From contig DXMA01000017.1 in the NCBI GenBank assembly GCA_019414445.1, positions 1-53,486 of the forward strand: 53,486 nt of DNA, written 5' to 3'. This document shows positions 42,911 through 51,452 of the stretch, piece by piece (the stretch's first letter is position 1; each line of letters opens with the position of its first letter). Source of the DNA: Collinsella sp. (GTDB taxonomy: Bacteria > Actinomycetota > Coriobacteriia > Coriobacteriales > Coriobacteriaceae). The notes below the pieces were generated by a model that did not search any database, was not told the DNA's origin, and worked only from the letters and a program-made list of their open reading frames with translations. The position numbers were made by a program, and so were the translations under genes.

Positions 42911-44071
42911 CTACTTGGAGAGCTCGTCGGCGAGGGCCTCGATCTGGGCGCGCGAGGCGTCGTTGAGCGAGCCCAGCACAGTCACCTTGTTCTGCGTCAG
43001 GGTGATGTCCTTCATGCCCTCGAGCTCCTTGGTCATAACCTTGGCAGCTGCGGGCGCCCAGGAACCGGACTCGACAAGCGCCACGGTGCGGTTCTGGTAG
43101 GCATGCTCGGCGAGCGTGTGGATAAAGGTGCTCATGCACGGGAAGATCTCGCCCTGATAGGTAATGGAGGCGAGCACCAGACGGTCGTAGCGGAACGCAT
43201 CCTCAACGGCCTCGGCCATGTCGTCGCGAGCCAGGTCAAAGACGGAGACCTTCTGGCCGCGAGCCTCAAGCGCAGATGCGAGCTCCTCGACGGCAGCCTT
43301 CAGATGCCCGTACACGCTCGCATAGGCAATCGTGATACCCTCGTCCTCGGGCTGATAGCTCGACCAGGTGTTATAGGTATCGAGGTAATAGCCCAGATTC
43401 TCGGTCAGTACGGGGCCGTGGAGCGGGCAGATGATCTGGATGTCCTGGTCGGCGGCCTTCTTGAGCACGGCCTGCACGAACTTGCCGAACTTACCGACGA
43501 TGCCAAAGTAGTAGCGGCGAGCCTCGCAAGCCCAGCCCTCGGGATCCTCGATGTCGTTGGCGCCAAACTTGCCAAAGCCGTCGGCACTAAAGAGCACCTT
43601 GTCGGTGGACTCGTAGGAGAAGATCACCTCAGGCCAGTGAACGTTGGGGGCGCCGATAAAGGTCAGGCTGTGGCCACCCAGGTCGAGCACGTCGCCCTCT
43701 TTGACGACCATCTTGCGCTCGGGGTAGTCGGTGCCAAAGTAGTTGACCATCATGCGGAAGGCGCCCATGCTAGCCACAATCTGGGCCTGGGGGTAGCGCT
43801 CCATAAAGGCGGCGATGCCGGCGGAGTGATCGGGCTCCATGTGATGGACGACCAGGTAGTCGGGCGTACGGCCGTCAAGCGCGGCCTCGAGGTTGCCGAG
43901 CCATTCGTCGACAAAGCCGGCGTCGACCGAATCGGCGACAGCGATTTTATCGCCCAAGATAACGTAGCTGTTGTATGCCATACCGTTCTCGGACACGTCG
44001 TACTGGCCCTCGAACAGGTCAATGTCGTGATCGTCGACACCGATGTAGCGGATATCCTTGGTGATCTCCAT
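42911..44071 (-). CDS. A-type flavoprotein (FprA/ROO-like diiron oxidoreductase)
   Basis: Flavo-diiron protein that reduces O2 to water or NO to N2O in anaerobes, protecting oxygen-sensitive enzymes such as PFL. About 386 residues. The N-terminal metallo-beta-lactamase-like domain has the diiron ligands HHMEPDHSAG, APNVHWPEV, LFSADGFGKFG and CPLHGPVL. The C-terminal flavodoxin domain has IAYASVYGHLKAAVEEL and FIHTLAEHAYQNRTVALVESGSWAP. No rubredoxin or NADH domain is fused, so an external electron donor is needed. GGAGG is placed before the ATG at 44071. Confidence 0.93.
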   Translation of the reverse strand: MEITKDIRYIGVDDHDIDLFEGQYDVSENGMAYNSYVILGDKIAVADSVDAGFVDEWLGNLEAALDGRTPDYLVVHHMEPDHSAGIAAFMERYPQAQIVASMGAFRMMVNYFGTDYPERKMVVKEGDVLDLGGHSLTFIGAPNVHWPEVIFSYESTDKVLFSADGFGKFGANDIEDPEGWACEARRYYFGIVGKFGKFVQAVLKKAADQDIQIICPLHGPVLTENLGYYLDTYNTWSSYQPEDEGITIAYASVYGHLKAAVEELASALEARGQKVSVFDLARDDMAEAVEDAFRYDRLVLASITYQGEIFPCMSTFIHTLAEHAYQNRTVALVESGSWAPAAAKVMTKELEGMKDITLTQNKVTVLGSLNDASRAQIEALADELSK

Positions 44072-44200
44072 CAGGCAAAGCCTCCTAGATAGACAAAAGA
44101 ACCCGTCTATCATAACACTCGCCTTCATAGCCACGGCTATCCGTCAGCATCCTTACCGATTGTAATTGAGGCGGAATATACTGCCGTTGACCTGCACAAA

Positions 44201-45232
44201 CTATGCGCGCAGCATCGCTGTGCTATGTCGAATGATGAGCTGGCCGGGAATACGAATGGCAACGGTTTTGCCCGCCGTACCCGCCTCGGGAACCGCATGC
44301 TCGAATACCTCGCGTCCGCGCTGATGTAGATCGAATCGCACGGTCGTGAGCTCGTTGTGTGCCACAAAATCATCGAGTGAATCGTCGACGCCCACCACGC
44401 TCACGTCCTCGGGCACGCGCAGGCCGCTATCACGCAGCGCGGCAATCGCGCCATTTGCCATCTGATCGTTTGCCGCGTAAATCGCCGTCATACTGCGGTC
44501 ATGCTCGGCCAGGTACCTGCCGGCTTCGTAACCGCTGTTGGCAGACCAGTCGCCCTCGAGCGGCTCAGCCGGCTCGATGTGTTTACGCTCGAGTGCATCC
44601 TGCCAACCGGCGCGACGAAATTGCTCGTCGACCGAGAACGACGGGCCGCCAATATAGCGAATTTGCTCGTGACCCAGCTCAAACAGGTGATCCATAAGCA
44701 AGAGCGAGCAGCCGTAATGATCGGAGTCGACCGTGGTCACCCGCGGGTGCGCGTACATGGTAACGATGACCGTGCCAATGCCCGGCAGTGGATCAAACGT
44801 CTCAAAATCGGGCGCCATGCGGCTCATGCCGATGATGATGCCGTCCACGGGCAGCGCTGCCATACGACGCGTTGCCTCGGCAAGCGAAAACTCCTCGGTC
44901 TTGGACATCTCGACCAGCGTGATAGCACAACCGCGCTCGCGGGCCGCACTGGCAATGCCGTCGATCATCGTCAGGTTACCGAACTTGGTGACGTCGTTAA
45001 CGCACAGCCCGACCGAATGGTAGCGGCCGTCGCGCAGCGAGCGACCGGCATAGCTCGGACGGAAACCGAGCTCCTGCATGGCTGCCTGCACGCGCTGACG
45101 CGTCTGCTCATTCACATTGGGCAATCCGTTGGCAACGCGCGAAACCGTCTGCTGCGAAACACCGGCAGCGCGGGCAACGTCGGCCATGGAGACCGGACGC
45201 GTACCTGTATCGTTGGACGGGCACCTTGCCAC
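44201..45232 (-). CDS. LacI/GalR family regulator divergent from galKT
   Basis: A 343-residue repressor. Helix-turn-helix VSMADVARAAGVSQQTVSRVANGLPNVNEQTRQRV near residues 14-45, then LGFRPSYAGRSLRDGRYHSVGLCV and an effector domain with IYAANDQMANGAIAALRDSGLRVPEDVSVVGVDDS. It is transcribed away from galK, and three near-identical operators lie in the shared upstream region, so it most likely controls galKT and itself, with galactose as a plausible signal. Start GTG at 45232 has AAGGTG upstream. Confidence 0.9.
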   Translation of the reverse strand: MARCPSNDTGTRPVSMADVARAAGVSQQTVSRVANGLPNVNEQTRQRVQAAMQELGFRPSYAGRSLRDGRYHSVGLCVNDVTKFGNLTMIDGIASAARERGCAITLVEMSKTEEFSLAEATRRMAALPVDGIIIGMSRMAPDFETFDPLPGIGTVIVTMYAHPRVTTVDSDHYGCSLLLMDHLFELGHEQIRYIGGPSFSVDEQFRRAGWQDALERKHIEPAEPLEGDWSANSGYEAGRYLAEHDRSMTAIYAANDQMANGAIAALRDSGLRVPEDVSVVGVDDSLDDFVAHNELTTVRFDLHQRGREVFEHAVPEAGTAGKTVAIRIPGQLIIRHSTAMLRA

Positions 45233-45325
45233 AGGATCACCTTCACCCTTGCGAGATCTGAATAGCGTGAATGCCGGTCCGGGCAGGAGTTTAGCCCGCG
45301 CCGAGGCCCGCTATCGTCGGACGCA

Positions 45326-45338
45326 TGTTAACGTACTC
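45326..45338. promoter_or_regulatory. gal operator 1
   Basis: TGTTAACGTACTC, nearest the regulator gene; shares the TTAACGTACTC core with two more sites in this gap. Confidence 0.7.
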
Positions 45339-45446
45339 TACTTTTTCAATCCGCATCTCTTCTGCTTTATAAGTCCATACGGCAATACCGTTCACGGCTG
45401 AATTTCTACCGATTACCAGATTCTCAAAAAGTAACAAGCGATGTGT

Positions 45447-45464
45447 TATGAGTACGTTAACATA
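45447..45464. promoter_or_regulatory. gal operator 2 (inverted)
   Basis: TATGAGTACGTTAACATA, the reverse complement form of sites 1 and 3. Confidence 0.75.
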
Positions 45465-45512
45465 GCCTGTAACGTGCGGTGTCGAGAACACTTGGTTCAT
45501 GCCGCTTCAAGT

Positions 45513-45528
45513 TGTTAACGTACTCATA
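45513..45528. promoter_or_regulatory. gal operator 3
   Basis: TGTTAACGTACTCATA, about 45 bases before the galK start; the spacing of the three sites would allow looping. The 338-base gap has no ORF. Confidence 0.75.
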
Positions 45529-45570
45529 ACGACGCAAAACTCACCCGTGCGCGCCAAGGAAAGGACTCCC

Positions 45571-46776
45571 ATGACCACCCCCGACGAAAAGACATTCGCC
45601 ATGCTCACCAAGCAGTTTGAGGAGGAGTTTGGTCCCATCGGCGACCGCCAGGTGCTCTACGTGCACGCGCCCGGCCGTTCCGAGATCAGTGGCAACCACA
45701 CCGACCACGAGGGTGGCCACGTCATCGCCGGCTCGCTCGATGTCGCCGTTGACGGCATCGCCGTGGCAACCGACACCAACAAGGTCCGCGTTGCCGATGA
45801 GGGCTACCCCGCCTTTGAGATCACGCTCGACACGCTGGATATTCAAGCGTCCGAGAAGGGCACGTCCGCGAGCCTCGTCCGCGGCATGGCCCACGAAATC
45901 GCTGCTCTGGACGTTGAGCCCCAGGGCTTCGACTTCGCCTTCACCTGCTCTGTCCCCTCGGGCGGCGGCCTTTCCAGCTCTGCTGCTGTCGAGGCCGCAT
46001 ACGGTCGTGCCATGGAAACCCTCTGGGGCGCACCCGCCATCGAGCCCGTCGCACTCGCCCAGATGAGCCAGCGCACCGAGAACAACTACTATGGTAAGCC
46101 CTGCGGTCTGATGGACCAGGCCGCTGTGTGCCTGGGCGGCCTTGCCTACATGGACTTTGAGGACCAGGCTCAGCCTAAAACCCAGAAGCTCGAGCTCAAC
46201 TTTGAGGATCACGGCTATGCGCTCGTGCTCGTTAAGGTTGGCGCCGACCATGTGGCCGCCACCGACGACTACGCCGCCGTTCCACGCGAGATGCAAGACG
46301 TCGCTGCCGAGTTTGGCAAGGCGCGCCTGTGCGAGGTAAATGTGGCGGACTTTGACGCCAAACTCCCCGAGCTGCGCGCCAAGCTGGGCGACCGTGCCTG
46401 CCTGCGCGCCGTTCACTACTGGTACGAAAACGGCCTGGTCGACAAGCGCTGGGCAGCGCTCAACGCCGGCGACATCGATCAGTTCCTGGTCCTGACGCGC
46501 GAGTCCGGCGCCAGCTCTGCCATGTACCTGCAGAATGTCGTTGCCAAGCTGGGCTCCGAGCAGCCTTCGATGTATGCCCTGGCACTGGCCGAGCATGTAC
46601 TCGACGGCCGCGGCGCCGTCCGCATCCACGGCGGCGGCTTTGGTGGCACCATCCAGGCCTTCGTGCCGCTCGACCTGGTCGACACCTTCATTGCCAAGAT
46701 GAACGGCTGGCTGGGCGAGGGCTCTGCCCGCCACTACGCAATTTCTGACAAGGGGGCTTACGCGGCATGGCTGTAA
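45571..46776 (+). CDS. galK: Galactokinase
   Basis: Phosphorylates galactose to galactose-1-phosphate, first step of the Leloir pathway. About 401 residues of the GHMP kinase family. The galactokinase signature reads APGRSEISGNHTDHEGGHVIAGSLD; the ATP loop is PSGGGLSSSAAVEAAYGRAM; the C-terminal motif is RIHGGGFGGTIQAFVP. Replacement of the usual NLIGEHTDY by EISGNHTDH is seen in Gram-positive homologues. AAGGAAAGGA precedes the ATG at 45571. The gene overlaps galT and is preceded by three operators. Confidence 0.94.
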   Translation: MTTPDEKTFAMLTKQFEEEFGPIGDRQVLYVHAPGRSEISGNHTDHEGGHVIAGSLDVAVDGIAVATDTNKVRVADEGYPAFEITLDTLDIQASEKGTSASLVRGMAHEIAALDVEPQGFDFAFTCSVPSGGGLSSSAAVEAAYGRAMETLWGAPAIEPVALAQMSQRTENNYYGKPCGLMDQAAVCLGGLAYMDFEDQAQPKTQKLELNFEDHGYALVLVKVGADHVAATDDYAAVPREMQDVAAEFGKARLCEVNVADFDAKLPELRAKLGDRACLRAVHYWYENGLVDKRWAALNAGDIDQFLVLTRESGASSAMYLQNVVAKLGSEQPSMYALALAEHVLDGRGAVRIHGGGFGGTIQAFVPLDLVDTFIAKMNGWLGEGSARHYAISDKGAYAAWL

Positions 46777-48395
46777 TGACTGACGCGCGCGAGGCTGCGC
46801 AGGGCCTCATCGAATATGCTATCCACCGATCGATGATCGGACAGGACGACCGCATCTGGGCCTACAACACCATTCTGGAGTGCATCGGCGCCACGGGCCC
46901 CGCACTCGACATGGCCTGGGCGCTCAAGACCGAGAAGATTTCGCTCTTGCACCCCGATACACTCCCCAACTTTGACCTTGAAGGCACGCTTGCCGCGCTT
47001 TCCGAGGCTGCCGTTGCCAACGGCGCCGCCGAGGACACGGCATCGGGCCGCGATCGCATCGCCATGCGCATCATGGGCGTGCTGATGCCGAGGCCTTCGG
47101 TTGTAAACGAGGAATTCAACGGCCGCATTGGTGTCAAGGAGCCCCGCGCCGCAACCGACTGGTTCTACGGTCTATGCTGCGACGCCGGCTACGTGCGCCG
47201 CGCCGCCATCGCGCGCAATATCAAATGGAGCACCCCCACCAACTGGGGCGACCTGGAGATCACCATCAACCTGTCCAAGCCTGAGAAGGACCCGCGCGAT
47301 ATTGCCGCGGCCGGTGCCGCCAAAAACACGAGCGAGAAGTATCCCGCCTGTCAGCTGTGCATCGAGAACGAGGGCTACCCTGGACGCTCCGCCGCAGCCG
47401 ACGGCGGTGCCCATCCCGCCCGTCAGAACCTGCGAGTTATCCCTATCCAGCTCGACGGCGAGCGCTGGGGCTTCCAGTACAGCCCGTACGCGTACTTTAA
47501 CGAGCACTGCATTGCTATGAGCTCCGAGCATCGTCCGATGCACGTCGACCGCAAGGGTCTGACCTGCCTGCTCGATTTTGTGGACCTGTTCCCGCACTAC
47601 TTTATTGGCTCCAACGCCGACCTGCCCATCGTGGGCGGCTCGATCTTGTCGCACGACCACTTCCAGGGCGGCGCACACGAGTTCCCCATGATGCACGCCG
47701 CTGAGGTCTCGCAGTTTAGCGTGCCCGGCTTTGACCAGGTCAGCGGTACCGTGTTGCAGTGGCCGCTCTCGGTGCTGCGACTGCGTTCGCACGACCGCGC
47801 CCAGCTGCTCGACGCCGCCGAGAAGATTATCCTTGCCTGGCGCGAGTGGACCGATGAGTCGGTTGGCGTCGTCGCGCACACAGCCGATGGCGTGGCGCAC
47901 AACACCGTGACCCCCGTCATCCGCCGCGTCGACTCCCGCGGCAATGCCGGCGGCGAAATCTACGAGGCCTACCTGGCGCTTCGCTGCAACATCACGACTG
48001 ACGAGCATCCGCTGGGCGTATTCCACCCGCATGCCGAGTACCACCACATTAAGAAGGAGAACATCGGCCTGATCGAGGTCATGGGCCTGGCCATTTTGCC
48101 GCCACGCCTGGTTCCCGAGCTCGGCGCCGTCCGCGAGCACCTGCTGGCCAGCAAGGTCGATGCCAGCTACGACCTTGCTGGCGCGCTCGAGGGCGACGAC
48201 CTTTGCCGCAGCCACGCCGCATGGGCCGAGGATGTCTATGCCCGCCGCGCCGACGAGCTTACGGCCGACAACGCCATCGATATCCTGCACGAGGAGGTCG
48301 GCGTGGTGTTTGGCCACGTGCTCGACAACGCCGGCGTCTTTAAGTGGGACGAGGCGGGACGTGCCGCCCAGCAGCGCTTTATCGACTCGCTGTAG
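46767..48395 (+). CDS. galT: UDP-glucose--hexose-1-phosphate uridylyltransferase (GalT class II)
   Basis: Exchanges galactose-1-phosphate for glucose-1-phosphate on UDP-glucose. The 542-residue protein belongs to the longer Gram-positive GalT class, with CQLCIENEGYPGR, SSEHRPMHVDRKGLTCLLDFVDLFPHYFIGSNADLP and the active-site ILSHDHFQGGAHEFPM. The start overlaps the galK stop by ten bases; an ATG three codons later (TAATG arrangement) is equally possible. No galE is in the window. A terminator follows at 48451. Confidence 0.94.
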   Translation: MAVMTDAREAAQGLIEYAIHRSMIGQDDRIWAYNTILECIGATGPALDMAWALKTEKISLLHPDTLPNFDLEGTLAALSEAAVANGAAEDTASGRDRIAMRIMGVLMPRPSVVNEEFNGRIGVKEPRAATDWFYGLCCDAGYVRRAAIARNIKWSTPTNWGDLEITINLSKPEKDPRDIAAAGAAKNTSEKYPACQLCIENEGYPGRSAAADGGAHPARQNLRVIPIQLDGERWGFQYSPYAYFNEHCIAMSSEHRPMHVDRKGLTCLLDFVDLFPHYFIGSNADLPIVGGSILSHDHFQGGAHEFPMMHAAEVSQFSVPGFDQVSGTVLQWPLSVLRLRSHDRAQLLDAAEKIILAWREWTDESVGVVAHTADGVAHNTVTPVIRRVDSRGNAGGEIYEAYLALRCNITTDEHPLGVFHPHAEYHHIKKENIGLIEVMGLAILPPRLVPELGAVREHLLASKVDASYDLAGALEGDDLCRSHAAWAEDVYARRADELTADNAIDILHEEVGVVFGHVLDNAGVFKWDEAGRAAQQRFIDSL

Positions 48396-48450
48396 AGCAC
48401 AGACCCGGTCGCTCAACGGCAGCCCGCACAGCATAGACACCCACACGACA

Positions 48451-48490
48451 ACGGCGCCCGCCGGCAACATCGCCGACGGGCGCCGTTTTA
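48451..48490 (+). terminator. Terminator of galKT
   Basis: ACGGCGCCCG / CGGGCGCCGT stem followed by TTTTA. Confidence 0.75.
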
Positions 48491-48496
48491 TTGGCT

Positions 48497-48577
48497 AGTC
48501 GTTGGGGACTTTCTTAAACGACTAGTCGTTCGGGACGTTCTTGTTTGACTAGTCATTTAAGAACGTCCCCAACGACT
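48497..48577. repeat. GTCGTTGGGGAC inverted repeat cluster
   Basis: AGTCGTTGGGGAC (48497-48509) and GTCCCCAACGACT (48565-48577) enclose further GACTAGTC and GGGACGTTCTT / AAGAACGTCCC pieces, so several alternative foldings exist. Confidence 0.55.
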
Positions 48578-48616
48578 ACTTGCGACCAGGGCAACGTCGA
48601 TGTTTTGGCATTGTCA

Positions 48617-48758
48617 GCGAAAACGCCCCTAAGCGAGCAAGGTGACGTGAAAGAGGAGGGCATTGACCTTTTGGTCATGCCCGACGATTGAACGTCAGAT
48701 TGCCGCTTAGGGGCGTTTGCAGCGTCGAGCCGTTGCGCGGTTTGGAAAACCGCGCAAC
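48617..48758. repeat. Family-IV nested hairpin element, copy 4
   Basis: Perfect outer arms AAACGCCCCTAAGCG / CGCTTAGGGGCGTTT (48621-48635 and 48704-48718), linkers AGCAAGGTGACGTGAAAGAG and CGATTGAACGTCAGATTGC, inner GGCATGACC-type hairpin (48659-48681) and the GTTGCGCGG stem (48732-48758), one base from the lacC stop. The linkers match copy 3 almost exactly while both stems differ. Confidence 0.8.
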
Positions 48759-48759
48759 C

Positions 48760-49695
48760 CTAAAGCTCCGTTACTTCAACGTTGTTGTAGATCTCGTCCC
48801 AGCGGTCCATGACCAGGTGGCCGGTCTTGGGATCCATGGCGTTGAGCTTGCCGCAGGTATTGGCGATCTTGAGCACCGTGACGTCGTCGGCACCAGCAGC
48901 AATGGCATGCGCAAAGCCGGCGATGGTCGAGTCGCCGGAACCCGTCGCGTTCACAGCCGCAATCGCGGGCGTCTTGGCGCGGAACGCGCGGCCCTCATGG
49001 AAGCCCACCGAACCGGCAGCACCCATCGAAACGACAACCCAGGGGATACCGGCAAAACGGTCATCGGCGGCAAGCGCCTCGCGCAGGGCATCGACATCAT
49101 CGGTCGTAAAGGACGTACCCAGCAGGCCGTTAATCTCGGTCAGATTGGGCTTTACGAGCTCGGGCTTTGCGTCGGACTCCAGCGCGGCCTCCAGCGATGC
49201 ACCCGAGGTGTCGAGCAGCACCTTGGCGCCCGCCTCCTCGGCGATCTTGACGAGCTCGGCATAGTAGCCGGCATCGACGCCACGCGGCAGCGAGCCCGAA
49301 AGCGTCACAACGTCCGCCTTCGCTGCAAGCTCGGCGAACTTGGCCGTAAAGGCCTCGAGCTCGGCCGGGGCGATCTGCGGGCCGCTCTCCAGCAGCTCGG
49401 TCTGATTGCCCTCGTGCAGGATATTCAGGCAAATGCGCGTCTCGCCGGCGATGGGCACAAAGTCGTTCTTGACGCCGTCGGCATCCATAAGCTCGGCCAT
49501 ATAGGCACCCATGTGGCCGCCGAGCAGACCGGTCGCGAGCACATCGTCGCCCAACTGCAGCAGCACACGGCTCACGTTGAGGCCCTTGCCGCCAGCGGTC
49601 TTTTCGGGCGTCACACGGTTAACATCGTCGATGATCAGCTTGTCGAGCTGATAGCGCGTATCAATCGACGGGTTCATGGTAACGGTCAGAATCAT
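48760..49695 (-). CDS. lacC: Tagatose-6-phosphate kinase (LacC/1-phosphofructokinase family)
   Basis: PfkB-family kinase that makes tagatose-1,6-bisphosphate from tagatose-6-phosphate. About 311 residues: MILTVTMNPSIDTRYQLDKL, KTAGGKGLNVSRVLLQLGDDVLATGLLGG, the substrate region ETRICLNILHEGNQTELLESGP, SGSLPRGVDAGYY and the catalytic NATGSGDSTIAGF. It resembles lactococcal LacC along its length, and lacA, lacB and lacX precede it in the operon, which favours tagatose over fructose-1-phosphate. CAGGAG precedes the ATG at 49695. The stop abuts a family-IV hairpin. Confidence 0.92.
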   Translation of the reverse strand: MILTVTMNPSIDTRYQLDKLIIDDVNRVTPEKTAGGKGLNVSRVLLQLGDDVLATGLLGGHMGAYMAELMDADGVKNDFVPIAGETRICLNILHEGNQTELLESGPQIAPAELEAFTAKFAELAAKADVVTLSGSLPRGVDAGYYAELVKIAEEAGAKVLLDTSGASLEAALESDAKPELVKPNLTEINGLLGTSFTTDDVDALREALAADDRFAGIPWVVVSMGAAGSVGFHEGRAFRAKTPAIAAVNATGSGDSTIAGFAHAIAAGADDVTVLKIANTCGKLNAMDPKTGHLVMDRWDEIYNNVEVTEL

Positions 49696-49748
49696 GTTGA
49701 ACTCCTGTTCCGGGGCGGCATGACCCGCCCCAAACATACGATAACTCG

Positions 49749-50630
49749 TTAAAGGATCTCGATCTCAAAGCCGCGGGTGACAGTCTCTCCCGGCTTGGCC
49801 ACCAGGCAGCCACGCTTGTGCTCCAGGATATCGTCCTCGTCGGAGCAGGTGGACAGACCACCCCACGGTTCAACAGCCACAAAGTCGCCCTCGGGCTTGC
49901 TCCACACAATCAGGTACGGCATATCGGGGAACGTCAGGCGCACGCCCTTGTCCTCGGTTTTCTTGGTCAGCGTAACCACGCGGCTCTCGAGCACGTCGAA
50001 GATGGTCTCCGCGAAGTCAAAGAGTTCATGGGTCAGCGGCAGGTTCTGGCCGATCATGGGGTTCTTGCTGCGATGCTCAACATCAATCAGGCCCGTCGAG
50101 GGAACGGCAGTGCAGAGGTCGGTGGCCTCACGCTGCTCAAAACGAAGCTCGTAGTCGTCATAGGACTCGCCCTCGTCGAGCGGGCACTTAAAGCCGGGGT
50201 GACCGCCCACAAAGAACGGCATGTCCTCGGTGCCCTCATTGGTCACCTCGTACGACACGGCCACCTTTTCCGAATCGATCGTGTAACGAGCAACGATCTT
50301 AAACGGATACGGGTACTGCTCGAGCAACTCGGCATGGTCGGCAGAGCTTAAGCTCAGCGCAACCATGTTGTCGGTCTGTTCCTCGAGCTTCCACTCCTGC
50401 TTGCGCGCAAAGCCGTGGCGGGCGAGCTTTACCTCGCGGCCGCCCATGGTCATTGCGTGACCGTCACGAAGGCCACCGCAGATCGGGAAACAAATGGGCG
50501 CCTGGCCCGACCAGACCGCCGGGTCACCCTGCCACAGGTACTCACGGCCGTTGGCCGCAATAGAAGTGAACGACCCGCCCGCCGTGCTCAGTGCTACGCG
50601 GATAGAACCGTTATCAAGAACAAACTCCAT
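49749..50630 (-). CDS. lacX: Aldose 1-epimerase family protein, LacX-like
   Basis: A 293-residue galactose-mutarotase-fold protein. It begins MEFVLDNGSIRVALSTAGGSFTSI, with GREYLWQGDPAVWSGQAPICFPICGGLRDG, RHGFARKQEW, FFVGGHPGFKCPL (active His) and LIVWSKPEGDFVAVEPWGGLS (catalytic Glu). It matches LacX, the epimerase-like protein of lactococcal lac operons, whose exact substrate is uncertain. AAGGGAAGG precedes the ATG at 50630. It is located between lacB and lacC. Confidence 0.9.
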   Translation of the reverse strand: MEFVLDNGSIRVALSTAGGSFTSIAANGREYLWQGDPAVWSGQAPICFPICGGLRDGHAMTMGGREVKLARHGFARKQEWKLEEQTDNMVALSLSSADHAELLEQYPYPFKIVARYTIDSEKVAVSYEVTNEGTEDMPFFVGGHPGFKCPLDEGESYDDYELRFEQREATDLCTAVPSTGLIDVEHRSKNPMIGQNLPLTHELFDFAETIFDVLESRVVTLTKKTEDKGVRLTFPDMPYLIVWSKPEGDFVAVEPWGGLSTCSDEDDILEHKRGCLVAKPGETVTRGFEIEIL

Positions 50631-50831
50631 AGGAGCCTTCCCTTTCTTACGACAGCCCGCCAAATCAATAGGGCTGATAGAAAACCGGCCCGCGCCCCCT
50701 CACAGAAACGCGAGCCGTCAATTGAAAAGCTGCAGAATGCCGGGTACCGCCAAGAGCGAAGCACTCAAGCCAAGCAAGCAAACGTGTTATCGGAGCAGCT
50801 AGCCCGCCAGATGGCTTCGCAGCGTCGACCC

Positions 50832-50860
50832 GTTACGCGGTTTGGTAAAAAACGCGTAAC
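50832..50860. repeat. Family-IV stem, copy 5 (truncated), 3' of lacB
   Basis: GTTACGCGGTTTGGT..AACGCGTAAC hairpin four bases from the lacB stop, followed (minus strand) by the GGGTCGACGCTGCGAAG stretch seen in the other copies; the nested part is missing. Confidence 0.6.
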
Positions 50861-50864
50861 CCCA

Positions 50865-51389
50865 CTAGTCGTGGTATTCGCCGCGGTCCCACTTCTCGAG
50901 GAACTCGTCAAAGAAGTGCGGGTCGGCCTGAGCCTCGGCGTCGGCCTTGTTGCAGGCGTCGATCTTAGCGATCAGGGCATCGTGCTCGGGAGTCTTCTCG
51001 TAGGGCTCCTCCAGGAAGGCAAGCATGATGTCGGCCATCAGGAACTCGCCGGTGATCTTGCCACCAAAGCCCACGATGTTGGCGTTGAGCTCACGACGGG
51101 CATACAGGGCAGAGGTCATGTCGCGGACCAGGGCGCAACGGGCGCCGGGGACCTTGTTGACGGCGTTGGTGATGCCAATGCCGGTGCCGCACAGGGCCAC
51201 ACCAAAGTCGGCCTTGCCGCTGGCAACAGCCTCGCCCACGGCCTTACCGTAGATGGGATAGTGCGTACGGGTGTGGCTGTAGGTGCCGCAGTCGAGCACC
51301 TTGTAGCCAGCCTGCTCCAGGCGGTCGGCCAGATAGATCTTCTCGTCCGTAACGATATGGTCGCAACCGATTGCGATGGTCTTCTTCAT
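50865..51389 (-). CDS. lacB: Galactose-6-phosphate isomerase subunit LacB
   Basis: With LacA, converts galactose-6-phosphate to tagatose-6-phosphate. The 174-residue RpiB-fold protein reads IAIGCDHIVTDEKIYLADRLE, GTYSHTRTHYPIYGKAVGEAVASG, GVALCGTGIGITNAVNKVPGAR (catalytic Cys), RELNANIVGFGGKITGEFLM and a C-terminal ADPHFFDEFLEKWDRGEYHD that is a LacB hallmark. AAAGGA precedes the ATG. About 63 bases separate it from lacA. No galactose/lactose PTS or phospho-beta-galactosidase is in view. Confidence 0.95.
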   Translation of the reverse strand: MKKTIAIGCDHIVTDEKIYLADRLEQAGYKVLDCGTYSHTRTHYPIYGKAVGEAVASGKADFGVALCGTGIGITNAVNKVPGARCALVRDMTSALYARRELNANIVGFGGKITGEFLMADIMLAFLEEPYEKTPEHDALIAKIDACNKADAEAQADPHFFDEFLEKWDRGEYHD

Positions 51390-51452
51390 CAGAACGTCCT
51401 TTCGTCTGAATTCACAAGTTGAGGTAGAAGTTCGAGTTCTCGGTGGCTCTCG

